Shown: positions 1 through 6,717 of the stretch, piece by piece
Numbering within the stretch: position 1 is the stretch's first letter
How the letters are laid out: the number at the start of each line of letters is the position of its first letter
Assembly: GCA_034437315.1 (NCBI GenBank)
Contig: DAOTUC010000031.1
Location: 1-8,444 of the forward strand
Direction of reading: 5' to 3'
DNA length: 8,444 nucleotides
Origin: DSAR01 sp034437315
GTDB taxonomy: Bacteria > Chloroflexota > Anaerolineae > B4-G1
Program-made: the position numbers and the translations under genes
Notes under the pieces: model-generated
Database searches by the model: none
Told to the model about the DNA's origin: nothing
Seen by the model: the letters and a program-made list of their open reading frames with translations, nothing else

Positions 1-143
1 CTGGAGTTTTCCACTTAAGAATTCGGAAGTCTTCCGTCGAGTATCTCAGAGGCAAAGTTGATTGACTATCACGTCAAAATCGGCTGTTCAATGCGCCTTT
101 TGAGACTTCCGAATTCTAATGACGATTGACTGGAAAACTCCAG
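1..143. repeat. Imperfect inverted-repeat (MITE-like) intergenic element
   Basis: Bases 1-13 are the exact reverse complement of 131-143, and bases 18-32 are the exact reverse complement of 103-117. The two arms are therefore two copies of one sequence: the left has a 4-base linker between the blocks (14-17) and the right a 13-base linker (118-130). The central part (33-102) is unpaired and AT-richer than the coding DNA. Within the left arm GGAAGTCTTCC (25-35) is a small palindrome, and the 8-mer gattgact occurs twice (60-67 and 124-131). There is no open frame of note. The element could be a non-autonomous transposon relic, a dispersed intergenic palindrome, or a structured 5' leader of the ABC gene 17 bp downstream. 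It may continue upstream of the window because the match begins at base 1. No convincing promoter was found in it. Confidence 0.6.
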
Positions 144-159
144 GTAAAAGGCTGTAAAT

Positions 160-2019
160 ATGGGTTTTTTCAGGGGATTAGAGGCCGAGGATTACGACCG
201 GCAGTACAGCGACCGGGAATTGGTGCGCCGCATCGCCGGCTACTTCCGCCCCCACCTGGGGCGCATCCTGGCGATCAATCTGCTGATCCTGGCGATAGCG
301 GCGGCGGACGCCACCCAACCGTTGATCGTGTCCCGCGGCCTGGACCTGCTCGCGGAATCGCCGCAACTCAACACGGTGCTGATCCTATTCGCGGCGGTGC
401 TGGCGCTTGGCCTCTTCAATTGGGGCGGCAATTGGCTGCGCCGTTGGATCACCGCCCTCGCTATCGCCGACGTCGTGGCGGCCCTGCGCAATGACGCCTT
501 TCAGGCCTCGGTAAGACACGATATGTCCTTTTTCGACCAGTTCCGCTCCGGGCGCATCATCAGCCGCATCACGTCCGACACCGAGGAATTCGCCCAGGTG
601 ACGCAGCTCATCACCGACATCCTCAGCCGGTTGACCATGGCCGTCATCCTGATCGGGGTGTTGTTTGTCATCTCCTGGCGGCTGACGTTGGTCGTGCTGG
701 TCTTCGCGCCGGTCGTCTTCGGCGTCGCCCTGAGCTTTCGGCGGCTCGCCCGCAAGGTCACCCGACGCGGGTTCCGCGTGCTGGCAGAGGTCAACGCGGC
801 GATCCAGGAAGCGGTGACCGGGATCAGCGTCGCCAAGAACTTCCGCCAGGAAGCGGCGATCTACGACGAATTCCTGGAGGTCAACCGGCGCTCCTACCAG
901 GTCAACCTGCAACGGGGCTATGCACTATCGTCGCTGTGGCCGATCCTCAACGCGCTGGCTGGGATCGGGACGGCTGTGGTGACATACGCCGGCGGACTGC
1001 CGGCCGCGGTGGGGACGATCACCATCGGCAACCTGTACCTCTTCGTCGACAGTGTGAGACGTTTCTGGCTTCCCGTGGTCAACGTGGCGGCCTTCTGGAG
1101 CCAGTTGCAGGGCGGCCTGGCGGCGGCGGAACGCATCTTCGCCCTGATTGACGCCGAGCCGACGGTGCAACAGGAGGACGAGCGCCCGGTGGAGCGCTTG
1201 CGCGGGGAGATCCGTTTTGAGAATGTCAGCTTCAGCTACAGCGAACAGGAACAGGTGTTGCGGGATTTCTCGCTCCACATCGCGCCCGGCGAGAGTGTGG
1301 CGTTGGTGGGCCACACCGGCGCCGGCAAGACCAGCATCGCCCGGCTGATCGCCCGTTTCTACGAGTTCCAGGAAGGACGTATCGAGATCGACGGGCGCGA
1401 CATCCGCACCCTCGACCTGGAAACCTACCGGCGGCGATTGGGCATCGTCTCGCAAACGCCCTTCCTCTTCTCCGGTTCCGTCGCCGACAATATCCGCTAC
1501 GCCCGCCCCGACCTGAGCGACGAGGCAATCGAAGCGACGGCCCGGCGGATCGGCGGCGGGGAATGGTTGGAAACCTTGCCCGCTGGCCTGACGACCGACG
1601 TCGGCGAACGCGGGTCACGCCTCTCGATGGGACAACGACAGTTGACGGCGCTGATGCGCGTCCTGGTCCAATCGCCCGCCATCTTCATCCTCGACGAGGC
1701 GACCGCCAGCGTCGACCCCTTCACCGAGGCCCAGATCCAGGAGGCGATGGACCTGATCTTGCAGCGCAGCACCTCGATCCTGATCGCCCACCGGCTCTCG
1801 ACGGTGCGCGCCGTGGACCGGATCATCGTGCTGGAGAACGGGCGGATCATTGAGGAGGGCGACCACGACGAACTGATGGCGCTCAACAAGCATTACGCCG
1901 AATTGTACGATACCTACTTCCGGCATCAATCGTTAGATTACCGCCCCCCGCCGGCGGAAGAGGATTTCGACGCCGAGATGTTCCTACCCGAACAATTGCG
2001 CAGCCAGGCGTCCGCATAA
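160..2019 (+). CDS. ABC transporter ATP-binding protein/permease (exporter half-transporter)
   Basis: This is a type IV (MsbA/Sav1866-like) ABC exporter half-transporter of 619 aa that would sit in the cytoplasmic membrane as a dimer; the substrate is unknown. The membrane domain covers about residues 25-310, with hydrophobic segments near 32-55, 70-92, 152-175, 176-193, 258-280 and 288-306. The nucleotide-binding domain covers about 350-580: A-loop Tyr360, Walker A GHTGAGKTS at 384-392, Q-loop Gln432, signature LSMGQ at 488-492 (Met in place of the first Gly of LSGGQ), Walker B ending in LDEATASVD with catalytic Glu513, and switch His544. The ATPase motifs are otherwise complete. A short acidic tail follows residue 590. 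The ATG at 160 has AAAAGG about 8 bases upstream. Such proteins often work as heterodimers with a neighbouring paralogue. None lies downstream, so a partner could only be upstream of the window, or the protein is a homodimer. Confidence 0.95.
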   Translation: MGFFRGLEAEDYDRQYSDRELVRRIAGYFRPHLGRILAINLLILAIAAADATQPLIVSRGLDLLAESPQLNTVLILFAAVLALGLFNWGGNWLRRWITALAIADVVAALRNDAFQASVRHDMSFFDQFRSGRIISRITSDTEEFAQVTQLITDILSRLTMAVILIGVLFVISWRLTLVVLVFAPVVFGVALSFRRLARKVTRRGFRVLAEVNAAIQEAVTGISVAKNFRQEAAIYDEFLEVNRRSYQVNLQRGYALSSLWPILNALAGIGTAVVTYAGGLPAAVGTITIGNLYLFVDSVRRFWLPVVNVAAFWSQLQGGLAAAERIFALIDAEPTVQQEDERPVERLRGEIRFENVSFSYSEQEQVLRDFSLHIAPGESVALVGHTGAGKTSIARLIARFYEFQEGRIEIDGRDIRTLDLETYRRRLGIVSQTPFLFSGSVADNIRYARPDLSDEAIEATARRIGGGEWLETLPAGLTTDVGERGSRLSMGQRQLTALMRVLVQSPAIFILDEATASVDPFTEAQIQEAMDLILQRSTSILIAHRLSTVRAVDRIIVLENGRIIEEGDHDELMALNKHYAELYDTYFRHQSLDYRPPPAEEDFDAEMFLPEQLRSQASA

Positions 2020-2049
2020 GGGCTACCCTAATTCACGCCGCCATCCCGC

Positions 2050-2078
2050 TTGACAACGGCCCACTGCTACGGTAAGAT
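2050..2078 (+). promoter_or_regulatory. Predicted sigma70-type promoter of the PHP gene
   Basis: A perfect -35 box TTGACA (2050-2055) is followed after 17 bases by TAAGAT (2073-2078, 4 of 6 matches to the -10 consensus). Transcription would start near 2085 and give a leader of about 120 bases before the ATG at 2208. A 6-bp stem with a 3-base loop (2095-2109) would lie close to the RNA 5' end. A 9-bp inverted repeat, GCCATCCCG at 2040-2048 and its complement at 2120-2128, brackets the promoter and could be an operator or chance. This is a prediction from consensus and spacing only. Confidence 0.5.
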
Positions 2079-2207
2079 ACCATCCGAACAGGCTCGCCCA
2101 ACGTGGGCGTCAACCACGCCGGGATGGCATACCGATCGCCGGCGCCTCGTTCGAGACATTAATGAATTAGCAGATGTATTGAAAGGATTGCAAAAAGGGA
2201 CAGCAGC

Positions 2208-3263
2208 ATGAGAACGTACGAATACGCAGGCAATCCCCACGTCCATACGTCTTACTCAGACGGTCAGGCGCTCCACGCCGAGATCGCCCAGGCGGCGGTC
2301 AAGGCCGGGCTGGATTTCGTCATCGTCACCGATCACAACGTGTGGGTCGATGGATGCGAACGGTATTACGGCAAGGTCATGCTCCTGGTCGGCGAGGAGA
2401 TTCACGATGTGCGCCGCGAACCGCAGGCCAACCACCTTCTCGTCTACAACGCCGAATCGGAACTGGTCAAATACGCATCGGACCCCCAAACCCTCATCGA
2501 CGCGGCCAACGAGCGGGGCGGGATATGCTACCTGGCCCATCCTTATGAGTACCGCAGTCCCGTCGGCCCGGATATGATGGCCATTCCGTGGGTCGATTGG
2601 GAGATCTCCGGATACACCGGGTTCGAGATCTGGAACTACATGTCGGAATTCAAGGCCCTGGCCCGCAGCAGGTTGTCCGCCATCTATTACGCCTATTTCC
2701 CAGCCAACGGCATCCGTGGCCCTTTCCCGATCACGCTGCAACATTGGGATCACCTGCTCGCGCAGGGCCGGCGCATCGCCGCCATTGGCGGGGCCGACGC
2801 CCACGGCGAAACCTACTCAATGGGCCCCCTCAAGCGCGTGGTCTTCCCCTACGAAAAACTCTTCCGTTGCGTGAACACCCACATCCTCACCGAACACCCT
2901 TTCAGCGGCGATGTGGCGCGCGATAAAGAGCTGGTCTATGAGGCGTTCCGCACTGGTCACACGTGGGTCGGTTACGACCTTCTCGCGCCGACCAGAGGCT
3001 TCCGTTTCAACGCCCGCAGCATCAACAATCAGGCGACCATTGGCGAAGAGCTGATGCGCACAGGAGCCACCAAGTTCGACGTCCAGACCCCCGCCGACGC
3101 CGAAATTCGCCTCATCTGCAACGGTCACCCCGTCGCCCGGACCAGCGGTCAGCGCCTCCAGTATACGACCGCCGAAGCGGGCGCGTATCGCGTCGAGGCC
3201 TACCGGCGACACCGTGGCGCCCGCCGTGGGTGGATCTTCAGCAGCCCGATCTACGTGACCTGA
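2208..3263 (+). CDS. PHP-domain metallohydrolase, CehA/McbA-like
   Basis: This is a predicted cytosolic metal-dependent phosphoesterase or hydrolase of 351 aa; no signal peptide is visible. The PHP metal-site motifs appear in order: HVHTSYSDG (residues 11-19, His11, His13, Asp18), TDHN (41-44, His43), GEE (62-64), His76 in NHLLVY, AHP (110-112, His111), Glu140 in GFEIWN, and GADAHG (195-200, Asp197 and His199). This set matches the multi-metal site of PHP proteins, so the enzyme should be active. Residues after about 260 look like a small beta-rich domain, as in the CehA/McbA group, some of which hydrolyse carbamates or phosphoesters. The substrate here cannot be read from sequence. The ATG has AAGGGA (2195-2200) seven bases upstream. 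The gene appears monocistronic, with its own promoter in front and a terminator palindrome 133 bp behind. A role in DNA repair like the PolX PHP domain is unlikely because no polymerase domain is present. Confidence 0.9.
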   Translation: MRTYEYAGNPHVHTSYSDGQALHAEIAQAAVKAGLDFVIVTDHNVWVDGCERYYGKVMLLVGEEIHDVRREPQANHLLVYNAESELVKYASDPQTLIDAANERGGICYLAHPYEYRSPVGPDMMAIPWVDWEISGYTGFEIWNYMSEFKALARSRLSAIYYAYFPANGIRGPFPITLQHWDHLLAQGRRIAAIGGADAHGETYSMGPLKRVVFPYEKLFRCVNTHILTEHPFSGDVARDKELVYEAFRTGHTWVGYDLLAPTRGFRFNARSINNQATIGEELMRTGATKFDVQTPADAEIRLICNGHPVARTSGQRLQYTTAEAGAYRVEAYRRHRGARRGWIFSSPIYVT

Positions 3264-3328
3264 GCCCGCAACGTCCTCAAAATCAAAAGGGTGTGTTTCA
3301 AACGCTTTGAGTGCCGTTTATAGTGCGT

Positions 3329-3373
3329 GCGCTATGTAGCGCGCTTTTACGGCGATAAATCGCCTACTACGAA
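3329..3373. repeat. Two-hairpin intergenic repeat (REP/BIME-like)
   Basis: Two adjacent short palindromes lie here: GCGCTA-tg-TAGCGC (3329-3342) and GGCGAT-aa-ATCGCC (3351-3364). They are followed by a tail whose reverse complement, over 3356-3373, recurs with one mismatch at 8035-8052. Paired hairpins plus a second copy in the same window suggest a dispersed extragenic repeat family. No transposase is nearby. It lies between the PHP gene and the terminator and codes for nothing. Confidence 0.55.
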
Positions 3374-3395
3374 CTTGGCCCCAAGACACGCCCAA

Positions 3396-3435
3396 ATCAA
3401 AAAGCCGGGTTTCCTAGGAAACCCGGCTTTTTGAT
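3396..3435. terminator. Bidirectional rho-independent terminator (40-bp perfect palindrome)
   Basis: The 40 bases are perfectly self-complementary around a CCTAGG centre (3413-3418). On either strand the RNA would form a GC-rich stem (AGCCGGGTTT with its complement) with an A-tract before it and a CTTTTT tract after it, which is the layout of an intrinsic terminator that works both ways. It lies 20 bp beyond the stop codon of the minus-strand ferredoxin operon and 132 bp beyond the plus-strand PHP gene, so it separates two convergent units. It most directly serves the ferredoxins. Confidence 0.9.
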
Positions 3436-3455
3436 GTATCTGGCGACTACCCAAG

Positions 3456-3722
3456 CTAAACCTGATCCACCCCAGGCCCGCTCTCGAAGTAATCGGCGTT
3501 CTTCTGAATGTCGTCAACGTACTCGTCGGGCACGTCGTCTTCGTAGAAGATCGCAGCGTTGGGACATTCCTCTTCACACGCCGCGCATTCGATGCAGGTC
3601 TCTGGGTTGATATAATAATACGGCCACTCCGGGTCATCCTCGACACAATGAATCGAGTCGGTCGGGCAAACGTCCACACAAAGCCCCGCCCGCTCACAAC
3701 TGCCGGTGATTACGTAGGTCAT
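3456..3722 (-). CDS. Ferredoxin lacking one cluster-I cysteine (predicted 3Fe-4S/4Fe-4S)
   Basis: This is a small acidic bacterial ferredoxin of 88 aa, a soluble electron carrier. Cysteines lie at 9, 15, 19, 26, 43, 46, 49 and 53. The second motif, CIECAACEEECP (43-54), is complete. The first reads CERAGLCVDVCP (9-20), with Ala12 where a 2[4Fe-4S] ferredoxin has cysteine; the codon is GCG. By analogy with seven-iron ferredoxins, Cys9, Cys15 and Cys53 would hold a [3Fe-4S] cluster, and Cys19, Cys43, Cys46 and Cys49 a [4Fe-4S] cluster. Cys26 is extra. The start has a strong GGAGG (3730-3734) seven bases upstream. The protein is the same length as its upstream neighbour and identical at about 56 of 88 positions, so the pair arose by duplication. 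It is the second gene of a likely operon, with a 42-bp gap, ended by the palindromic terminator. The physiological partner is unknown. Confidence 0.93.
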   Translation of the reverse strand: MTYVITGSCERAGLCVDVCPTDSIHCVEDDPEWPYYYINPETCIECAACEEECPNAAIFYEDDVPDEYVDDIQKNADYFESGPGVDQV

Positions 3723-3753
3723 ATCTCTCCCTCCGGTATAAACAAACAGTCAA

Positions 3754-3775
3754 CTAGATCAGGGCTAGATCAGGT
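3754..3775. repeat. 11-bp tandem duplication at the end of the upstream ferredoxin gene
   Basis: CTAGATCAGGG (3754-3764) and CTAGATCAGGT (3765-3775) are adjacent copies differing at the last base. The right copy encodes the final Asp-Leu-Ile-stop of the minus-strand ferredoxin, so the duplicated unit repeats the stop codon and the codons before it just past the gene end. It does not change the protein and looks like a local slippage duplication. Confidence 0.6.
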
Positions 3776-4031
3776 CCTTGCCCGGCCCGCTCTCGAAGAA
3801 GTCTATGTTCTTCTGGATATCCGCCTCGTACTCCTCCGGCACGTCATCGACGTAGAAAATAGCCTCCTCAGGGCACTCGACCTCACAGGAACCGCATTCA
3901 ATGCAGTTCTCCGGGAAAATATAATAGGTCGGCCAATCGGCGTCATCCTCCACGAAGAAGACGGCTTCACTGGGGCAGACCTCTTCACAAGCCCCACAAC
4001 GCTCGCACTTAGCTGTGATCACGTACGACAT
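3765..4031 (-). CDS. Ferredoxin, 2[4Fe-4S] type
   Basis: This is an 88-aa acidic ferredoxin carrying low-potential electrons between cytosolic redox enzymes. It has the two full motifs CERCGACEEVCP (9-20) and CIECGSCEVECP (43-54). Cys9, 12, 15 and 53 should bind one [4Fe-4S] cluster, and Cys43, 46, 49 and 19 the other. The loop between the motifs is longish (about 23 residues), and a C-terminal segment with DIQKN and FESGPG (about 61-88) follows, shared with the downstream paralogue. GGAGG (4042-4046) lies ten bases before the ATG. It is the first gene of the minus-strand pair; no good promoter could be identified in the 147-bp divergent region before it. It differs from its neighbour chiefly in the intact Cys12 and the absence of Cys26. 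Confidence 0.95.
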   Translation of the reverse strand: MSYVITAKCERCGACEEVCPSEAVFFVEDDADWPTYYIFPENCIECGSCEVECPEEAIFYVDDVPEEYEADIQKNIDFFESGPGKDLI

Positions 4032-4097
4032 TTTTCTTTTGCCTCCATTCTGATATAATGTGTTTGGTTAAGCCAGCGACTGGCGCTGGTAAAGCCA

Positions 4098-4156
4098 TTT
4101 CGACAATCTTTTTCGACAAAGACGCCCTACATTCTAATAAGATTTACGTCTTTGTC
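4098..4156. promoter_or_regulatory. Inverted and direct repeats in the divergent ferredoxin/DMT intergenic region
   Basis: GACAAAGACG (4115-4124) is perfectly inverted at 4147-4156, with 22 AT-rich bases between. TTTCGACAA occurs as a direct repeat at 4098-4106 and 4111-4119. The sequence lies 22 bp upstream of the preferred ATG of the transporter and 66 bp or more from the ferredoxin start. It could be a regulator site or a leader hairpin that affects transporter expression. A further small stem (4073-4078 with 4084-4089) lies nearer the ferredoxin side. TATAAT at 4054-4059 on the plus strand has no acceptable -35 partner, so no promoter is called. Confidence 0.4.
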
Positions 4157-4178
4157 AAGCCCCCTTAGAACACAGACA

Positions 4179-5099
4179 ATGAATCATTCTTCCCCATCTC
4201 CCACTAAGGACGCCCGCCCCTACCTGGGCGTGGGCCTGGGCGTCTTGACTGTCTCGGCCGCTGCGATCCTCATCCGCCTGGCCCAACAAGGCGCACACTC
4301 CCTGGCGGTCGCCGCGTGGCGCTTGACGTTGGCGACGCTCATCCTGACCCCCATCGCGCTCATCGCCTGCCGGAGGGAACTGCGCGCCCTCACCCGCCGG
4401 GATTGGATCAGCGCGGTCGTCGCCGGCGTCTTGCTCGCGCTCCACTTCGCCGCGTGGATCAGTTCCCTGGCCTATACGTCGGTCGCTGCCTCGGTCGTCC
4501 TGATGACCACCCACCCGATCTTCGTCGGCCTGGCCTCCTATCTTTTTCTGCGCGAGCGCATGTCGCGGGGGATGGTCATCGCGTTATTCGCCGCAATGAC
4601 CGGCAGCCTCATCATCGGGATTGACGATTGGACGCAAGGGCTGGGGCAATTGTGGGGTGACGTCCTGGCCCTGATGGGCGCCGTCACCGTCGCCGGCTAC
4701 TTCCTCATCGGGCGCAAACTGCGGACCAAGCTCTCCTTGCTGACCTATATCTTCCCCGTCTACGCCACCGCCGCCCTCACGATGATGGGCATCTTGCTCA
4801 TCTCCGGCAAGCCCGCCCTCCCTCAGGACACCCAAACCTGGGGATGGTTGTTACTTATGGCCATCGGCCCCCAAATCCTGGGCCATTCGGCGCTGAATTG
4901 GGCGCTGGGCTATCTCTCGGCGACCTACGTGACCATCGCCGTCCTGGGCGAGCCGATTGGATCCACCCTCCTGGCCTGGTGGCTGCTGGAAGAAGCCCCC
5001 ACGCCCCGGTCGATCATCGGCGGCGGCCTGATCCTGATCGGCATCGCCATCGCCTCCTACGCCGAGCGAAGCAAAGCGGCCCGAACACGGGGGGGATAA
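4179..5099 (+). CDS. EamA/DMT-superfamily transporter
   Basis: This is a ten-helix drug/metabolite transporter superfamily protein of 306 aa in the cytoplasmic membrane, built of two EamA repeats (about residues 14-147 and 160-294). Hydrophobic segments lie near 14-33, 42-62, 76-96, 100-124, 131-148, 160-177, 188-208, 221-240, 246-270 and 277-295. Typical EamA features are AAWRLTLATLILTP (45-58) in helix 2 and AVLGEPIGSTLLAWWLLEE (254-272) in the second repeat. The tail is basic and cytosolic. The substrate is unknown; the family includes amino-acid and metabolite exporters. The frame is open from a TTG at 4152, but that codon lies in the right arm of an inverted repeat and lacks a ribosome site. 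I prefer the ATG at 4179, although its own ribosome site is also weak. The stop is 19 bp before the serine dehydratase, so the two are probably cotranscribed, and serine or a related amino acid is a reasonable guess for cargo. Confidence 0.9.
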   Translation: MNHSSPSPTKDARPYLGVGLGVLTVSAAAILIRLAQQGAHSLAVAAWRLTLATLILTPIALIACRRELRALTRRDWISAVVAGVLLALHFAAWISSLAYTSVAASVVLMTTHPIFVGLASYLFLRERMSRGMVIALFAAMTGSLIIGIDDWTQGLGQLWGDVLALMGAVTVAGYFLIGRKLRTKLSLLTYIFPVYATAALTMMGILLISGKPALPQDTQTWGWLLLMAIGPQILGHSALNWALGYLSATYVTIAVLGEPIGSTLLAWWLLEEAPTPRSIIGGGLILIGIAIASYAERSKAARTRGG

Positions 5100-5118
5100 C
5101 CACTCTCATGATACTCCC

Positions 5119-6717
5119 ATGAAACAAGATCAGCAAAAACCAGTTAGCATCCTCAACGACGTGCTCGGCCCCGTGATGCGCGGGCCATCCAGCTCGCACA
5201 CGGCAGGCTCCTTCCACATCGGCCGGATGACGCGCGCGCTCCTGGACGATGAACCGGCCTCGGCGACCTTCACCTTCGACCCCGACGGCTCGCTGGCGCA
5301 GGTCTACCGGCAGCAGGGCAGCGACCGTGGATTCGCCGCCGGGCTGCTGGGGCGGCCCATCACCGACGAGCGTTTCCAGCAGGCGTTGGAATTGGCGACG
5401 GAACAGGGGGTGGACGTGACGTTTCGCGTCGAGCCGCTGCCTGGGGTGAATCATCCCAATACCGTCGGCATACGCGCCGCCTCGCGGAGCGGTCATACCC
5501 TGCGCGCCACGGCCAAATCGGTCGGAGGCGGCGCGATCATCTTCACCCAGGTCAACGATTGGCCCGTGCGGTTGACCGGAGACGCCCACGAGGTGTTGGT
5601 CGAGTTGGAGGAGGAGGAGAGTGGGAGCGAGCAGATCGTCCGCCGGCGATTGACACAGGACGCCTCGCGCCAGACGCGCGCCGGGCGCGCGTTGCTCCAC
5701 GTCCGGCGCATGTCGGCATTGGAACCAAGCGCCCTGGCGGAGATCCGGGCGCTACCCGGCGTCCGGCGCGTCTGGACGGTCCCGCCGGTCTTTCACGTGC
5801 AACGGGGCGCGCCCATCGCCTCTTCCGCCGCCGAGATGGTCGCGCTGGCCCGTTCCGAATCGCTTTCGCTGGGCCAGGTTGCGCTGGCCTACGAATCGAC
5901 TTTGCTGGGCCTCCCGGAACGGGAGGTCATCGACGAGGTGACGCGGCGCTTCGACATCATGCGGGCGGCCGTCCATCGCGGGTTGGCGGACGATCCCCCG
6001 CCGATGCAACATCTACAGCCCAGCGCCGGGCAGGTGTACCGGGCCGAAGCGCAAAGGCAAGTCGCCGTCGGCGGCATCCACACCCGCGCCGCCGCCCGGG
6101 CGATGGCGGTCATGCACGTCAACGGCGGGATGGGCGTCGTCTGCGCCGCGCCGACGGCCGGTTCGGCGGGCGTCATCCCCGGCGCGCTGGTCACGCTGGC
6201 GGAAGAAAAGGGGCTGGATCGGACGCAAACGGCGTTGGGATTGCTGGCGGCCGCCGGGGTGGGCCTGGTCGTCGGGACGCGGGCGACGTTCGCCGCCGAG
6301 GTCGCCGGATGCCAGGTGGAGATCGGCGCGGCCGGCGGGATGGCGGCGGCCGCCGTGGTGGAGATCGCCGGGGGAAGCGCGCGTCAGGCGAGCGACGCGG
6401 CCGCGATTGCCCTGCAGAACACGATGGGCTTGATCTGCGATATGGTCCAGGGGGTGGTCGAAATTCCCTGTCACACCCGCAACGCCGTGGCGGCCGCCAA
6501 CGCCTTCGTCTGCGCCGACCTCATCCTGGGCGGCTACGCCAATCCCATCCCCCTGGACGAGACGGTCGACGCGGTCTACGCCGTGGGGCGCATGTTGCCC
6601 CGCGAACTGAAGTGCACGGCGCTGGGCGGCCTGGCCTGCGCGCCATCCGCCCGGGCGCTCGACCGCCGGGCTACGGAACCTCAATCCGCAAGTTCACCGG
6701 ATCGACCCGATAATTGA
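5119..6717 (+). CDS. sdaA: L-serine ammonia-lyase, iron-sulfur-dependent (fused beta-alpha)
   Basis: This enzyme deaminates L-serine to pyruvate and ammonia in the cytosol with a catalytic [4Fe-4S] cluster. It is 532 aa, against about 454 for E. coli SdaA. The N-terminal beta part (about 1-160) begins with the conserved VLGPVMRGPSSSHTAGSFHIG (residues 15-35). The alpha catalytic part runs from about 235 to 510, with VCAAPTAGSAGVIPGAL (340-356), AGCQVE (Cys398), ICDMVQG (Cys440) and IPCHTRN (Cys451). By alignment from memory with E. coli SdaA, Cys398, Cys440 and Cys451 are the likely cluster ligands. Residues about 160-235 form an extra stretch between the two parts, with a beta-alpha-beta look around 190-226 that may be a small ACT-like or spacer region; this is inference. 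The start is fixed by the family's N-terminus, though the ribosome site is weak: a G-run at 5089-5095 is too far upstream. The last 15 codons overlap the convergent lipoprotein gene. Confidence 0.95.
   Translation: MKQDQQKPVSILNDVLGPVMRGPSSSHTAGSFHIGRMTRALLDDEPASATFTFDPDGSLAQVYRQQGSDRGFAAGLLGRPITDERFQQALELATEQGVDVTFRVEPLPGVNHPNTVGIRAASRSGHTLRATAKSVGGGAIIFTQVNDWPVRLTGDAHEVLVELEEEESGSEQIVRRRLTQDASRQTRAGRALLHVRRMSALEPSALAEIRALPGVRRVWTVPPVFHVQRGAPIASSAAEMVALARSESLSLGQVALAYESTLLGLPEREVIDEVTRRFDIMRAAVHRGLADDPPPMQHLQPSAGQVYRAEAQRQVAVGGIHTRAAARAMAVMHVNGGMGVVCAAPTAGSAGVIPGALVTLAEEKGLDRTQTALGLLAAAGVGLVVGTRATFAAEVAGCQVEIGAAGGMAAAAVVEIAGGSARQASDAAAIALQNTMGLICDMVQGVVEIPCHTRNAVAAANAFVCADLILGGYANPIPLDETVDAVYAVGRMLPRELKCTALGGLACAPSARALDRRATEPQSASSPDRPDN

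Noticed and set aside
385..912. Minus-strand open frame of 175 codons within the ABC transporter gene
   Set aside because: It is antisense to conserved transporter sequence, and its Asp/Gln/His-rich composition is typical of a shadow frame.
3648..4058. Plus-strand open frame of 136 codons across the two ferredoxins
   Set aside because: It runs antisense to two genes with unmistakable cysteine motifs and has no supporting features.
4152..4178. TTG start adding nine residues to the DMT transporter
   Set aside because: The codon sits in the arm of an inverted repeat with no ribosome site. The added residues are not hydrophobic and the family does not need them.
5559..6713. Long plus-strand open frame of 384 codons inside the serine dehydratase gene
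   Set aside because: It is a shifted frame of a clearly conserved enzyme gene. The product is Arg/Gly-rich without motifs, as expected from GC-rich shadow frames.
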